Shown here: piece after piece, positions 16,224-23,116 of the stretch
How the letters are laid out: every line of letters starts with the position of its first letter
Numbering within the stretch: position 1 is the stretch's first letter
Source of the DNA: Spyradomonas excrementavium
GTDB taxonomy: Bacteria > Cyanobacteriota > Vampirovibrionia > Gastranaerophilales > Gastranaerophilaceae
Direction of reading: 5' to 3'
Length of the DNA stretch: 64,000 bases
Assembly: GCA_018714005.1 (NCBI GenBank)
Contig: DVOA01000051.1
Span: 1-64,000 of the forward strand
Position numbers and translations under genes: made by a program
The notes under the pieces: generated by a model
The model's input: only the letters and a program-made list of their open reading frames with translations
What the model was told of the DNA's origin: nothing
Databases searched by the model: none

Positions 16224-17108
16224 CTAATCGATTTTTCGTCTTAAATCGTCTTTTATGCCGGAAAGCGGGCCATTGTTAGGTGCTTTCAGGTTCTGGTAAT
16301 ATTTTTTTGCGTAAGTAAACGGAAATTTTGGCAGCCACCCGAGTTTTATGAGTATAGAAACGGTTTCGGCGCCCTGTGAAAACATTAATTCGTCAATTGT
16401 CTGCTCGTAAGCGGGGGAAATCGAGGAAAAAATCTTTAATGCGTAATCCGCCGCCGTAACAGCCGTATATCCGGACAAAACACCCGCATTTGCCGCAAGA
16501 TGTGTCACTTTGAATTCTTTGTTGTCAATTATAACCTTTTTGGTTTCCTCGGGGAGCTCAATCTCGCCCGGTTTCATACGTTCGATTTCATACCATTCAC
16601 CGTTGTATTTTATGCGCATGGCCGTGGGTTTTGGCATGTAAATGTCATCAAATTCCGGCTTTAACAGAATTTTTCCCTCAAAATCCGTCACACCGTATTT
16701 GTAATTTTTACAGATAAGAAACATTTTTCCGAACAAAAGGTCAATTGACGAATATTCCGGCTCAAGAATGGCTTTTCCCGTTTCATCGTAAAGGCCGTAA
16801 TCATTGTCATTGCCGAGTTTTGCAAACTGCCCCAGAACCCTGTCAGCGTGTCTGTATTTTGGCTTTACAAGGATGTTGCCGTTGTCATCAATCAGGCCAA
16901 ATCGGCTCCCTTTCTGGAAAATCCACGCTTTTTCGCCAAGGCGGATGAGTTTTTTGTACTCTGCTTTTGTAATTGTTTCATTACCGCATTTCAGCCCGAA
17001 TTTGCCGTTTTCGCCGTAAACCTCTGTTTTTGCTTCTGCCGCAAATCCGCTCAAAGCAGCTGCAAAAAATGAAAACACTAATCCTAAAATTATTAATATC
17101 TTCTTCAT
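16224..17108 (-). CDS. Exported WG-repeat protein
   Basis: 294 aa. Signal peptide (KKILIILGLVFSFFAAALSGFA) then about four beta-rich repeats resembling WG repeats: YGENGKFGLKCGN, KGSRFGLIDDNGNILVKPKY, DNDYGLYDETGKAILEPEY and YKYGVTDFEGKILLKPEF. The C-terminal 120 residues are not repeated and include a mildly hydrophobic helix-rich part. WG repeats are thought to mediate protein-protein contact in the envelope. No ribosome site is obvious. Confidence 0.75.
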   Translation of the reverse strand: MKKILIILGLVFSFFAAALSGFAAEAKTEVYGENGKFGLKCGNETITKAEYKKLIRLGEKAWIFQKGSRFGLIDDNGNILVKPKYRHADRVLGQFAKLGNDNDYGLYDETGKAILEPEYSSIDLLFGKMFLICKNYKYGVTDFEGKILLKPEFDDIYMPKPTAMRIKYNGEWYEIERMKPGEIELPEETKKVIIDNKEFKVTHLAANAGVLSGYTAVTAADYALKIFSSISPAYEQTIDELMFSQGAETVSILIKLGWLPKFPFTYAKKYYQNLKAPNNGPLSGIKDDLRRKID

Positions 17109-17162
17109 AGTTTAATGATAGCATAAAAATCGCATTAAGAAACTTCAGGAATTACGAACGCT

Positions 17163-17640
17163 CCCATCTTATTCCTCTTCCCCGGCCCGGGGAAGGTGCA
17201 GTCGTTGCAATACGTTAGTATTGCTTACGAATGCGGATGGGGAATGTCCCCAAACCACCTCGAAGACCCAAAAATCCCATTTTCACACGATTTTGCGGTG
17301 GGAACGTTTCACTTTTCCCACCCTACAGCCTTTTGTCACCCTGAACTTGTTTCAGGGTCGCCAGAGCGGTGTTTATCAACTTCAATCTTGCGATTCCGAA
17401 ATAAATTCGGAATGACAGCACGCCTTTTATCACCCGGCAATTAAACAATCTTAAAACCGCTCCCCACCCCAGCCCCCTCTCGCAAACGATACTCAATCGT
17501 TTGCTCGGCAGAGTCCGAGTTGGGGAGGGAGCAGTCGTAGCAATATCTTAGTATTGCTTACGAATGCGGATGGGGAACGACCCAAAACCAACCTTGAAAA
17601 CTCAAAACCCCCGGCAAATCGCCTGAAAAATCGACAACGA
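17163..17640. repeat. Double mosaic of palindromic repeats, copies 4 and 5
   Basis: Two successive sets of the modules seen at 5001-5196. The first (17163-17330) ends in the REP-like GGTGGGAACG...TTCCCACCCTAC unit. Then come the CCCTGAA palindrome (17335-17358) and ATTCCGAAATAAATTCGGAAT (about 17395-17415). The second set (17455-17590) carries the inserted GCAAACGAT/ATCGTTTGC module. No gene is visible in this 550-base gap. Confidence 0.85.
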
Positions 17641-17657
17641 GCCCTTTTAGGCCTCAA

Positions 17658-18350
17658 TCAATGCAAAATAATCTTCCCCTGAACCTCTTTTTTCGCGTTT
17701 AAGGAATTGGAAAGGCTTTTTTTGAGCTCTGCTGTGGTGTTTGCGGTGTAAAACTTCCCGCTTGTCGCAAGAGCGGCGCATTTTAGCTGGTTTTTTGCCT
17801 CCTGATCAAAGATTGTGAACGCAATTACATCAATAAAAATATCATCACGCTGTTTTATCAGCTCCAGAGCGTAATCGCATGGGCTTTCGTCGCAATTTTC
17901 GCCGCCGTCAGAAAGAAGAATAATCCGTTTTTTGCCGCTAAAGCCCGCAAAATCATAGGTTACAGCCTGTTTAAGCGCATAGGTAATCGGCGTCCAGCCT
18001 GTGGGTTTCAGATTGTACAACGACCCTTGAATCGAACCCGCGCTGCCCTGCGTAATCGGAACAAGCAAACTGCTTGCCTTGCAGGCGGTTGAGGCGAGAA
18101 ATCCTGACTTGTGCCCGTAAACCCGCAGTCCGATTTTCTGACTTCTTGGGATTGTGGGCAAAATTTCGTCGATTGTTTCCAGAACCATGTCGATTTTCTT
18201 CACCCCGCGGAATTTTTCCGCCATGCTGTTTGAAAAATCAACGATAAACAGCACCGCCTCGTTATCATCTTCGGGAACGGCAAAAACATTGTTCTGACAG
18301 CCAAAAACAACCCCTGCCGCCGCCAGAAATATAAACAATTTCTTCATCAT
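17658..18350 (-). CDS. Exported von Willebrand factor A domain protein
   Basis: 230 aa. The N-terminal hydrophobic signal could be a lipoprotein signal (VVFGC) or a Sec signal cut after NVFA. One VWA domain: MIDAS D-F-S-N-S at about residue 38, a Thr in PTGWTPITYAL, and the third metal Asp in LLSDGGENCDES. Such proteins bind ligands through Mg. The C-terminal 25 residues are short and without a second membrane anchor. An AAGGAG site lies 9 bases upstream. Followed by repeat mosaics. Confidence 0.8.
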   Translation of the reverse strand: MMKKLFIFLAAAGVVFGCQNNVFAVPEDDNEAVLFIVDFSNSMAEKFRGVKKIDMVLETIDEILPTIPRSQKIGLRVYGHKSGFLASTACKASSLLVPITQGSAGSIQGSLYNLKPTGWTPITYALKQAVTYDFAGFSGKKRIILLSDGGENCDESPCDYALELIKQRDDIFIDVIAFTIFDQEAKNQLKCAALATSGKFYTANTTAELKKSLSNSLNAKKEVQGKIILH

Positions 18351-18436
18351 TGCATTTTCTCCTTATGTTTTTCATAAGATATCAAATCGCAATGGCTTTT
18401 TGAATTGTCCTGCCGCCCCTGTCCGGTCGGGCATGT

Positions 18437-18466
18437 AAAAAGGAGGTGCAATTTGCGCCTCCTTTT
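18437..18466 (-). terminator. Intrinsic terminator of the M48 protease gene
   Basis: On the minus strand AAAAGGAGGCGCAAATTGCACCTCC followed by TTTTT, 17 bases beyond the protease stop codon. Confidence 0.85.
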
Positions 18467-18482
18467 GCTTTTTCCGGAATTT

Positions 18483-19343
18483 TTATGACCCCGAACCTGT
18501 TGACATCAGCTGGAGCATGCTGTAGGAGGTGCTCCACGGGTTTGAGGATTTCGCCATATCTCTGGCTCTTTTGAGTTTCTTTTCCTGAAGCTTTTTCTGC
18601 TCTTTTTCAGCTTTGGCTAGCTTTTTCGGGCTTGCTTTTCTGATTTTCAGGTTTGCATAAATAAGCTGGAGCGCTTTCTGGTAAGAATCTGTTTTGTAAT
18701 TCGCTTTTACTGTTGCGGGGTAATTGTAATTTGCGTAATCAAAGATTGCAAGAAGTCTTTTTTCGCCCGAGGGGTGGGTTTGGAGGATATCAACGTAATT
18801 TCCGCAGATTTTGTTCAAGACCGAAATCAAAGCGAGCGGGTTATATCCTGCTTTCATCATCAAATCCACCGCGGTGAGGTCGGCTTCTGTTTCATCGCTT
18901 CTGCTGATTTTGGCGGAGGAGAGGGTTTTTGCAAGCTCAACACCGGTTGCGCCTGCTGCTGTTTTAGTTGTCGGGTTGATTTGAGAAATAATTCCGTTTA
19001 AAAGGGTTTGTTTTGCGCAGTGACCGTTGATTATGTGCCCCATTTCATGCGCAATTACGCCTGCGAGCTCATCATCGTTTTCTACGGCCTCCAAAAGCCC
19101 TCTATAGACGTAAACTTCTTTGTTTATGTTTGCGTATGCATTCACGGTGTCTTCATCTGACACTTTGAACGTAATTCCATCGGGAAGATTGTTTGCTTTG
19201 AGGAGTTTTGTGCCGATTGTATTAACTCTTTTGAGATTTGCCGCAGAATCCCAGTTTGTGGTTGTTGTGGCTGCAAAGCCGGCTGCTGTGCTGAAAATGA
19301 ATGCAAAAACGCCCAGAACGAGAGCGAATAATGACTTTTTCAT
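18483..19343 (-). CDS. M48-family metalloprotease, secreted
   Basis: 286 aa with a signal peptide (KSLFALVLGVFAFIFSTAAGFA). Peptidase M48 core: zinc motif H-E-M-G-H in GVIAHEMGHIINGHC and the third ligand Glu in SRSDETEADLTAVDLMMKAGY; a later TH-PSGEKRLLAI segment is also typical. It resembles periplasmic BepA/LoiP-type quality-control proteases rather than membrane HtpX, as it lacks transmembrane helices. The Lys-rich C-terminal helix is probably disordered. A ribosome site AAAGGA lies 9 bases before the ATG. Confidence 0.88.
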   Translation of the reverse strand: MKKSLFALVLGVFAFIFSTAAGFAATTTTNWDSAANLKRVNTIGTKLLKANNLPDGITFKVSDEDTVNAYANINKEVYVYRGLLEAVENDDELAGVIAHEMGHIINGHCAKQTLLNGIISQINPTTKTAAGATGVELAKTLSSAKISRSDETEADLTAVDLMMKAGYNPLALISVLNKICGNYVDILQTHPSGEKRLLAIFDYANYNYPATVKANYKTDSYQKALQLIYANLKIRKASPKKLAKAEKEQKKLQEKKLKRARDMAKSSNPWSTSYSMLQLMSTGSGS

Positions 19344-19426
19344 ACTAAAAATTCCTTTCTCATATCCATAATCCGAACTTATAAATAAATTATAGCGTAG
19401 AGTTGATGATTTTGATAGTAAAAAGA

Positions 19427-20038
19427 TTATTTTTCTATGAATACATGGTTTCCGTTAATAGTAATCCATTTTCCGTTAGTTGTGCCGGAAGCGCTGGATT
19501 TTTTGCCTTTGGAGGAACGGTTTTGGAGGCGAGAATTTCTGCTTTGCTGCATGTTGCGCCATTTTTCTTTGATTTCATCAGTAAATTTTTCCCCGGGGCT
19601 TCTATATTTTCTGGTATCATTTGGATTTGTGATTAATTCACCATTTCTCATTTTTTCCATAACCTTTTCGGCAATTTTGTCGTCTAATTCTGAACGTTTT
19701 ATTAATTTGTTCCGGTTTTCTTCTTTGATTTCTTTAGCTATGCGTCTTCCTATTTCATTGTTCCATTTATCCATATTTTCTTCGCCGGAAGACTGGCCCA
19801 TAGTTATTCTTCCTTGCAATTCATGAATGTTTCCCATTACTTCACTTATATTTTTGTTGTATCTCAATGCTATATCAGCTGCAGCAAAAGTATGTTTGAA
19901 TGCGTCTGCTTCATTATTCCAAGTGTCCAGATTGCCTTTACCAATTTCAAACCCATATTTTTTTTGATATTTTTTTGTTTTTGCATAAACCTCTGAACTG
20001 TAGTTACTTGCAGGACTTTTGAATTTGTTTGTTGTCAT
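19427..20038 (-). CDS. DUF6973-like domain protein, possible toxin or effector
   Basis: 203 aa with no signal peptide. The core at about residues 38-95 has a doubled signature, T-W-N-N-E-A-D-A-F-K-H-T-F then, after a conserved H-E-L-x-G, K-W-N-N-E-I-G-R-R-I-A. This is the pattern of the DUF6973 domain, found alone and at the C-terminus of polymorphic-toxin-like proteins. The rest is strongly basic and charged, ending in a Ser/Arg-rich tail. Ribosome site AAAGGA. It is divergent, with only 38 bases between, from the first of four small membrane-protein genes, a layout like toxin and immunity. The family call is from memory of the pattern; function is inference. Confidence 0.55.
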   Translation of the reverse strand: MTTNKFKSPASNYSSEVYAKTKKYQKKYGFEIGKGNLDTWNNEADAFKHTFAAADIALRYNKNISEVMGNIHELQGRITMGQSSGEENMDKWNNEIGRRIAKEIKEENRNKLIKRSELDDKIAEKVMEKMRNGELITNPNDTRKYRSPGEKFTDEIKEKWRNMQQSRNSRLQNRSSKGKKSSASGTTNGKWITINGNHVFIEK

Positions 20039-20048
20039 AATAATTCCT
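20032..20048. repeat. 17-base repeat at the DUF6973 start, copy 1
   Basis: TTGTCATAATAATTCCT: it holds, on the minus strand, the ribosome site and start codon of the DUF6973-like gene. An identical 17-mer lies at 20465-20481 between the first and second membrane-protein genes, where no minus-strand gene starts. Confidence 0.7.
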
Positions 20049-20064
20049 TTCTTTTATTTTGTAG

Positions 20065-20070
20065 TATAAT
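20065..20070 (+). promoter_or_regulatory. -10 box giving a leaderless transcript (first membrane gene)
   Basis: TATAAT followed by 6 bases and ATG. The same TATAAT-N6-ATG spacing precedes the genes at 21009 and 21516, and TAATAT-N6-ATG precedes 20503. Confidence 0.6.
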
Positions 20071-20076
20071 GTTTGG

Positions 20077-20451
20077 ATGAACTGTAAATCTTTAGTTTCT
20101 GTTAGATTTTTATGCGCTTTAGGCTATTTGAATATGCTTTTTAGCTTTTATGCGCTTTTTGTTCAGATTAATTTTGATAAATTTATTTCTCCTCGTTTTT
20201 TTGTATCGTTGGAAAGTATGAGTTTTGTATATTTGTGTTTCACCGCAGCTGTTTATTTGTTGTTTTTCGTGTCATTATTTGAGTTCAGATTCAAAGAAAA
20301 TCAGGTTTTGAGAATAAAAGATTTATCTGAAATAGTTTTGCCCCAAACCTCAATTTCCCGTCTAAAATCAGGATTGTTCTATTTCGGACTGGTGTATGAT
20401 GCGTTTTTTACATTTTTTTATACTTCCTTTTTAGTATTTGTTTATTTGTAA
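20077..20451 (+). CDS. Small integral membrane protein, array member 1
   Basis: 124 aa, very hydrophobic, about four membrane helices (LNMLFSFYALFVQI, VYLCFTAAVYLLFFVSLF, then two near the C-terminus). No ribosome site; a TATAAT box sits 6 bases before the ATG. It is the first of four genes of like size and topology in a row and faces the DUF6973-like gene. Sequence similarity to the other members is faint. A role as immunity protein is conceivable but unproven. Confidence 0.55.
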   Translation: MNCKSLVSVRFLCALGYLNMLFSFYALFVQINFDKFISPRFFVSLESMSFVYLCFTAAVYLLFFVSLFEFRFKENQVLRIKDLSEIVLPQTSISRLKSGLFYFGLVYDAFFTFFYTSFLVFVYL

Positions 20452-20464
20452 CCATCTTTTCTTT

Positions 20465-20481
20465 TGTCATAATAATTCCTC
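20465..20481. repeat. 17-base repeat, copy 2 (vestigial DUF6973 start)
   Basis: Exact copy of 20032-20048, with a ribosome-site-like AGGAATTATT and ATG on the minus strand, but the codons that follow are not a DUF6973 gene. It looks like a remnant of a duplicated cassette. Confidence 0.6.
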
Positions 20482-20502
20482 CATTTATGTTAATATTCTT
20501 TT

Positions 20503-20883
20503 ATGAAAATAAATTCTCTAGATGAATATTTTTCACTTAATCTGATAGCTTTGCTCGGATTATCACTATTTTTGCATTATTTGTGGTGGTCTTTGATGAT
20601 ATTGACCCCTGTGGAGCCCGGGATGGCATTTTTTGCAAATTATGGAATTTTTGAGCATGTTATCGGTTATTTAGCGAGATTTCATATTCCATTTGTTTTG
20701 ATTTTATTTATAGTTTTTATAGTTGAATTTTTGCTCTATGACGGGTCTGACAAAGTAACTGTCATCCCTGATCATCTTCCTAAAAATAAAGCATATATAT
20801 CCTTATTTTATTTTGGAATTTTCATTTCAATAACCCCGTTTTTGATTTATCTGGTTTTATATTGTGTAATATGCTTTTTTTAA
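20503..20883 (+). CDS. Small integral membrane protein, array member 2
   Basis: 126 aa, about three to four membrane helices (LIALLGLSLFLHYLWWSLMIL, PFVLILFIVFIVEFLLY, FLIYLVLYCVICFF). The N-terminus (KINSLDEYF-x-LNLIALLGL) vaguely echoes the KID-x-YA-x-KK...HVMALLG of members 3 and 4. No ribosome site; TAATAT lies 6 bases before the ATG. Unknown function. Confidence 0.55.
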   Translation: MKINSLDEYFSLNLIALLGLSLFLHYLWWSLMILTPVEPGMAFFANYGIFEHVIGYLARFHIPFVLILFIVFIVEFLLYDGSDKVTVIPDHLPKNKAYISLFYFGIFISITPFLIYLVLYCVICFF

Positions 20884-20917
20884 ATTAAATTAACCTCCTT
20901 TCTTCTCATTATTGTAT

Positions 20918-20965
20918 AAAACGCATTATACCAGATTGTTTTGAGCCATTTAGGTCAACTTTTGC
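20918..20965. repeat. 48-base direct repeat of the membrane-gene array, copy 1
   Basis: Begins AAAACGCATTATACCAGATT and ends GTCAACTTTTGC. Near-identical copies at 21439-21486 and 21952-21999 bound the units holding members 3 and 4. On the minus strand each copy contains TGGTATAAT, an extended -10 promoter motif pointing back toward the preceding gene. Confidence 0.85.
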
Positions 20966-21008
20966 GCTGTGATTTGTTTTTTCCTCCTCAATTCAGTATA
21001 ATAACCCT

Positions 21009-21428
21009 ATGAAAATTGACTTTTACGCCCATAAAAAATTTTATGGTACTCATGTGATGGCATTGTTAGGTTTTTCCCACCTTAAGCTTTCTATATTTAT
21101 TAGTGGTGAACCTATATTTTTGATGTTTCTTTACCCTCTATTTTTAGCTATATACAGTATTCCTGCCATCTTTTTTATTATTGATTTTTCAATTAAACGA
21201 ACCATAAAAAAAACATTTTTTTTACGAAATATTTTATATGATATTCTTGTAGATATAGGTTTGTTTTGCTATATAGCTCCTTTCTATGCGCTTTTAATTT
21301 CTTTTCTTCCTGTTTATAGACTTAGAAATTTTACTAAAATGGATTTTCTTCCCCTTTTGCTACTATTTGTTATTTTTCAAGTGTTGAAAATGTATCAAAG
21401 TATCAAAGAAAAACAACAAAAGTCCTGA
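21009..21428 (+). CDS. Small integral membrane protein, array member 3
   Basis: 139 aa, about four membrane helices, charged ends. A clear paralogue of the next gene: both begin K-I-D-x-Y-A-x-K-K-x-Y-G-x-H-V-M-A, share FFLRN/HNLIYDI in the centre and end in EKQQKS. Promoter-like TTGTTT, 17 bases, TATAAT (20997-21002), then only 6 bases to the ATG, so the message should be leaderless. Unknown function; tandem duplication is evident. Confidence 0.65.
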   Translation: MKIDFYAHKKFYGTHVMALLGFSHLKLSIFISGEPIFLMFLYPLFLAIYSIPAIFFIIDFSIKRTIKKTFFLRNILYDILVDIGLFCYIAPFYALLISFLPVYRLRNFTKMDFLPLLLLFVIFQVLKMYQSIKEKQQKS

Positions 21429-21438
21429 TTTTCATAAC

Positions 21439-21486
21439 AAAACGCATTATACCAGATTGTTTTGAGCCATTTAGGTCAACTTTTGC
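21439..21486. repeat. 48-base direct repeat of the membrane-gene array, copy 2
   Basis: Nearly identical to 20918-20965. Identity continues leftward into the 3' end of the preceding gene (ACAAAAGTCCTGATTT), showing that a unit of about 513-521 bases was duplicated. Confidence 0.85.
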
Positions 21487-21515
21487 TTTCCTCCTCAATT
21501 TGGTATAATAATCCT

Positions 21516-21941
21516 ATGAAAATTGACCTTTACGCTCCTAAAAAATTATATGGTGCTCACGTTATGGCGTTTTCCGGATGGCTTGTTGTGTTATTATATG
21601 AGTTATTCTTTCCTATGAATGGAAAACATTGCGGAACCGGTATTGGAATATGTATTGCTTTTATGTTTTTAGTTTATATTTGGTTTCTTATGGTAATAAT
21701 GATAATTTTTACGATTGATAAATTTACTAAAAAACGTGTAACAAAACCATTCTTTCTCCACAATTTAATTTATGATATTTTCTTTGATGCAGGCATTGTT
21801 TTAATGCTCACCCCTTTCTTCTGGTTTGGTACAGATTGTGTTATGTCCATAAAAAATATAATCCCCCTTGTACTAATTTTTCTTTTAATCCGTGGTCTGA
21901 AAAGAAACCAGCGTATTCGTGAAAAACAACAAAAGTCCTGA
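21516..21941 (+). CDS. Small integral membrane protein, array member 4
   Basis: 141 aa from this ATG, paralogous to member 3 in its N-terminus, central FFLHNLIYDIFFDAG and C-terminal REKQQKS; the middle differs. Three to four membrane helices and an extra pair of Cys (H-C-G-T and D-C-V-M). TATAAT at 21504-21509 is 6 bases before the ATG; an in-frame ATG 54 bases upstream lies inside the promoter and repeat and is unlikely. Unknown function. Confidence 0.65.
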   Translation: MKIDLYAPKKLYGAHVMAFSGWLVVLLYELFFPMNGKHCGTGIGICIAFMFLVYIWFLMVIMIIFTIDKFTKKRVTKPFFLHNLIYDIFFDAGIVLMLTPFFWFGTDCVMSIKNIIPLVLIFLLIRGLKRNQRIREKQQKS

Positions 21942-21951
21942 TTTCCATGAC

Positions 21952-21999
21952 AAAACGCATTATACCAGATTGTATTGAGCCATTTAGGTCAACTTTTTT
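21952..21999. repeat. 48-base direct repeat of the membrane-gene array, copy 3
   Basis: Third copy with one internal change (TGTATTGAGCC) and a longer T-run. It closes the array; no membrane-protein gene follows. Confidence 0.8.
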
Positions 22000-22286
22000 G
22001 CGTTGTTGCAATAAAAAACTACATTATCCTGCCTAATCCAAATCCATTACGCACAAATCTCAAAAATCCCTCACACGTATTATTTTTCAAATCCCGAAAA
22101 TCCCGAAAAATCGGCAAAAAACGGGATTTCTAAACCCTGTGGTCTAGACCCTGTTATCTAAAGAAAAAGTCGGATATTTCAATCCTGTAGCCGATGAGAA
22201 ACTACTCCGACGGGAGGTAATATGGATTTGTAAATAATATATTCGCACTAAATGTACAAAAAAATATTGGGGAGGAGCACAGAGCT
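22000..22286 (+). other. Leader region of the response regulator with a mini-ORF
   Basis: No gene beyond four codons. Holds AAATCCCG...CGGGATTT (about 22095-22135, terminator-like without U-tract) and GACGGGAGGTAAT followed by ATG-GAT-TTG-TAA at 22222-22233, a minimal ORF with a near-perfect ribosome site 54 bases before the regulator gene. May be a leader or attenuator. Confidence 0.35.
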
Positions 22287-22997
22287 ATGAGAAGAAGCCT
22301 GGAGTTTAAGAAAAAAGCAAGAGTCATAATTGTTGATGACAATTATGAGCACCTTTCAGGGATTAGGGAACTGATTGAGGTAGAAAGCGACTTTGACGTG
22401 GTGGCGACAGCTACCTGCGCAAGCGTTGCAATAAGCTTAATCAAAAAGTATCGTCCCGAAATCGTCTTGATGGACATTAATATGCCCGAAAAAGACGGCT
22501 TGACTGCGATAGCAGAAATCGAAAATCTGGATTTAGGGGTCCGGACGATTGCATTGACGGGATATGACGACCCTGATTTGATTTTCAGGGCAATGAAGAT
22601 AGGTGCAAAGGGATATATTCTTAAAACCATGGCTTCGGCTCAGCTCATTTATGCGATTGAAGAAGTTGCGGCAGGCAAAATCTACCTCCCCTCGACTTTA
22701 TCCTCGCGTTTCTTTGAATACTTCCAGAACTCGTTCAAAGAAGAAAACCAGTCGATTATGGACGAAGAAAATCTTCTTAACTACCTCACACAAAGAGAAG
22801 AAGAAGTCCTCGACCTTTTGACACAGGGAATCACCTACAAAGGCGTTGCACAAAAGCTGTTTATTTCTGAAACAACCGTAAAAACCCACGTAAACAACAT
22901 TTTCCAGAAATTACAGGTAAACGACCGCACACAGGCCGTACTTTACGCACTTAACAACGGATTTTTAAACAGAAGACGTGTAAAAATCGCAATCTAA
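22287..22997 (+). CDS. NarL/FixJ-type response regulator
   Basis: 236 aa. Receiver domain in residues ~10-130: acidic pair in IIVDDNYEH, phospho-acceptor Asp in IVLMDINMPEKDG, Thr in ALTGYDD and Lys in YILKTMAS. LuxR-type HTH at ~165-230: LTQREEEVLDLLTQGITYKGVA to ETTVKTHVNNIFQKL. GGGGAGGAG ribosome site. It is followed by a cytoplasmic histidine kinase and flagellar rod genes on the same strand, so it may regulate motility, though target sites are not identified. Confidence 0.92.
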   Translation: MRRSLEFKKKARVIIVDDNYEHLSGIRELIEVESDFDVVATATCASVAISLIKKYRPEIVLMDINMPEKDGLTAIAEIENLDLGVRTIALTGYDDPDLIFRAMKIGAKGYILKTMASAQLIYAIEEVAAGKIYLPSTLSSRFFEYFQNSFKEENQSIMDEENLLNYLTQREEEVLDLLTQGITYKGVAQKLFISETTVKTHVNNIFQKLQVNDRTQAVLYALNNGFLNRRRVKIAI

Positions 22998-23003
22998 AAA
23001 TAT

Positions 23004-23028
23004 GTCACCCTGAACTTGTTTCAGGGTC
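23004..23028. repeat. Short palindromic repeat, CCCTGAA family
   Basis: GTCACCCTGAACTTGTTTCAGGGT between the response regulator and the kinase; related units at 24894 and 25479 separate the next flagellar genes. Confidence 0.75.
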
Positions 23029-23116
23029 TATTCCACTTGAAATATACATTTCAAGCTGACAAGATTCCTGATAAAGTTCAAAATGACATCTATTTTAATT
23101 ACAATTAACCGTATTT

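Noticed and set aside
20918..21999. Membrane-gene array as an integron cassette array
   Set aside because: The 48-base repeats lack attC core sites and palindromic structure, and no integrase is present; tandem duplication explains it better.
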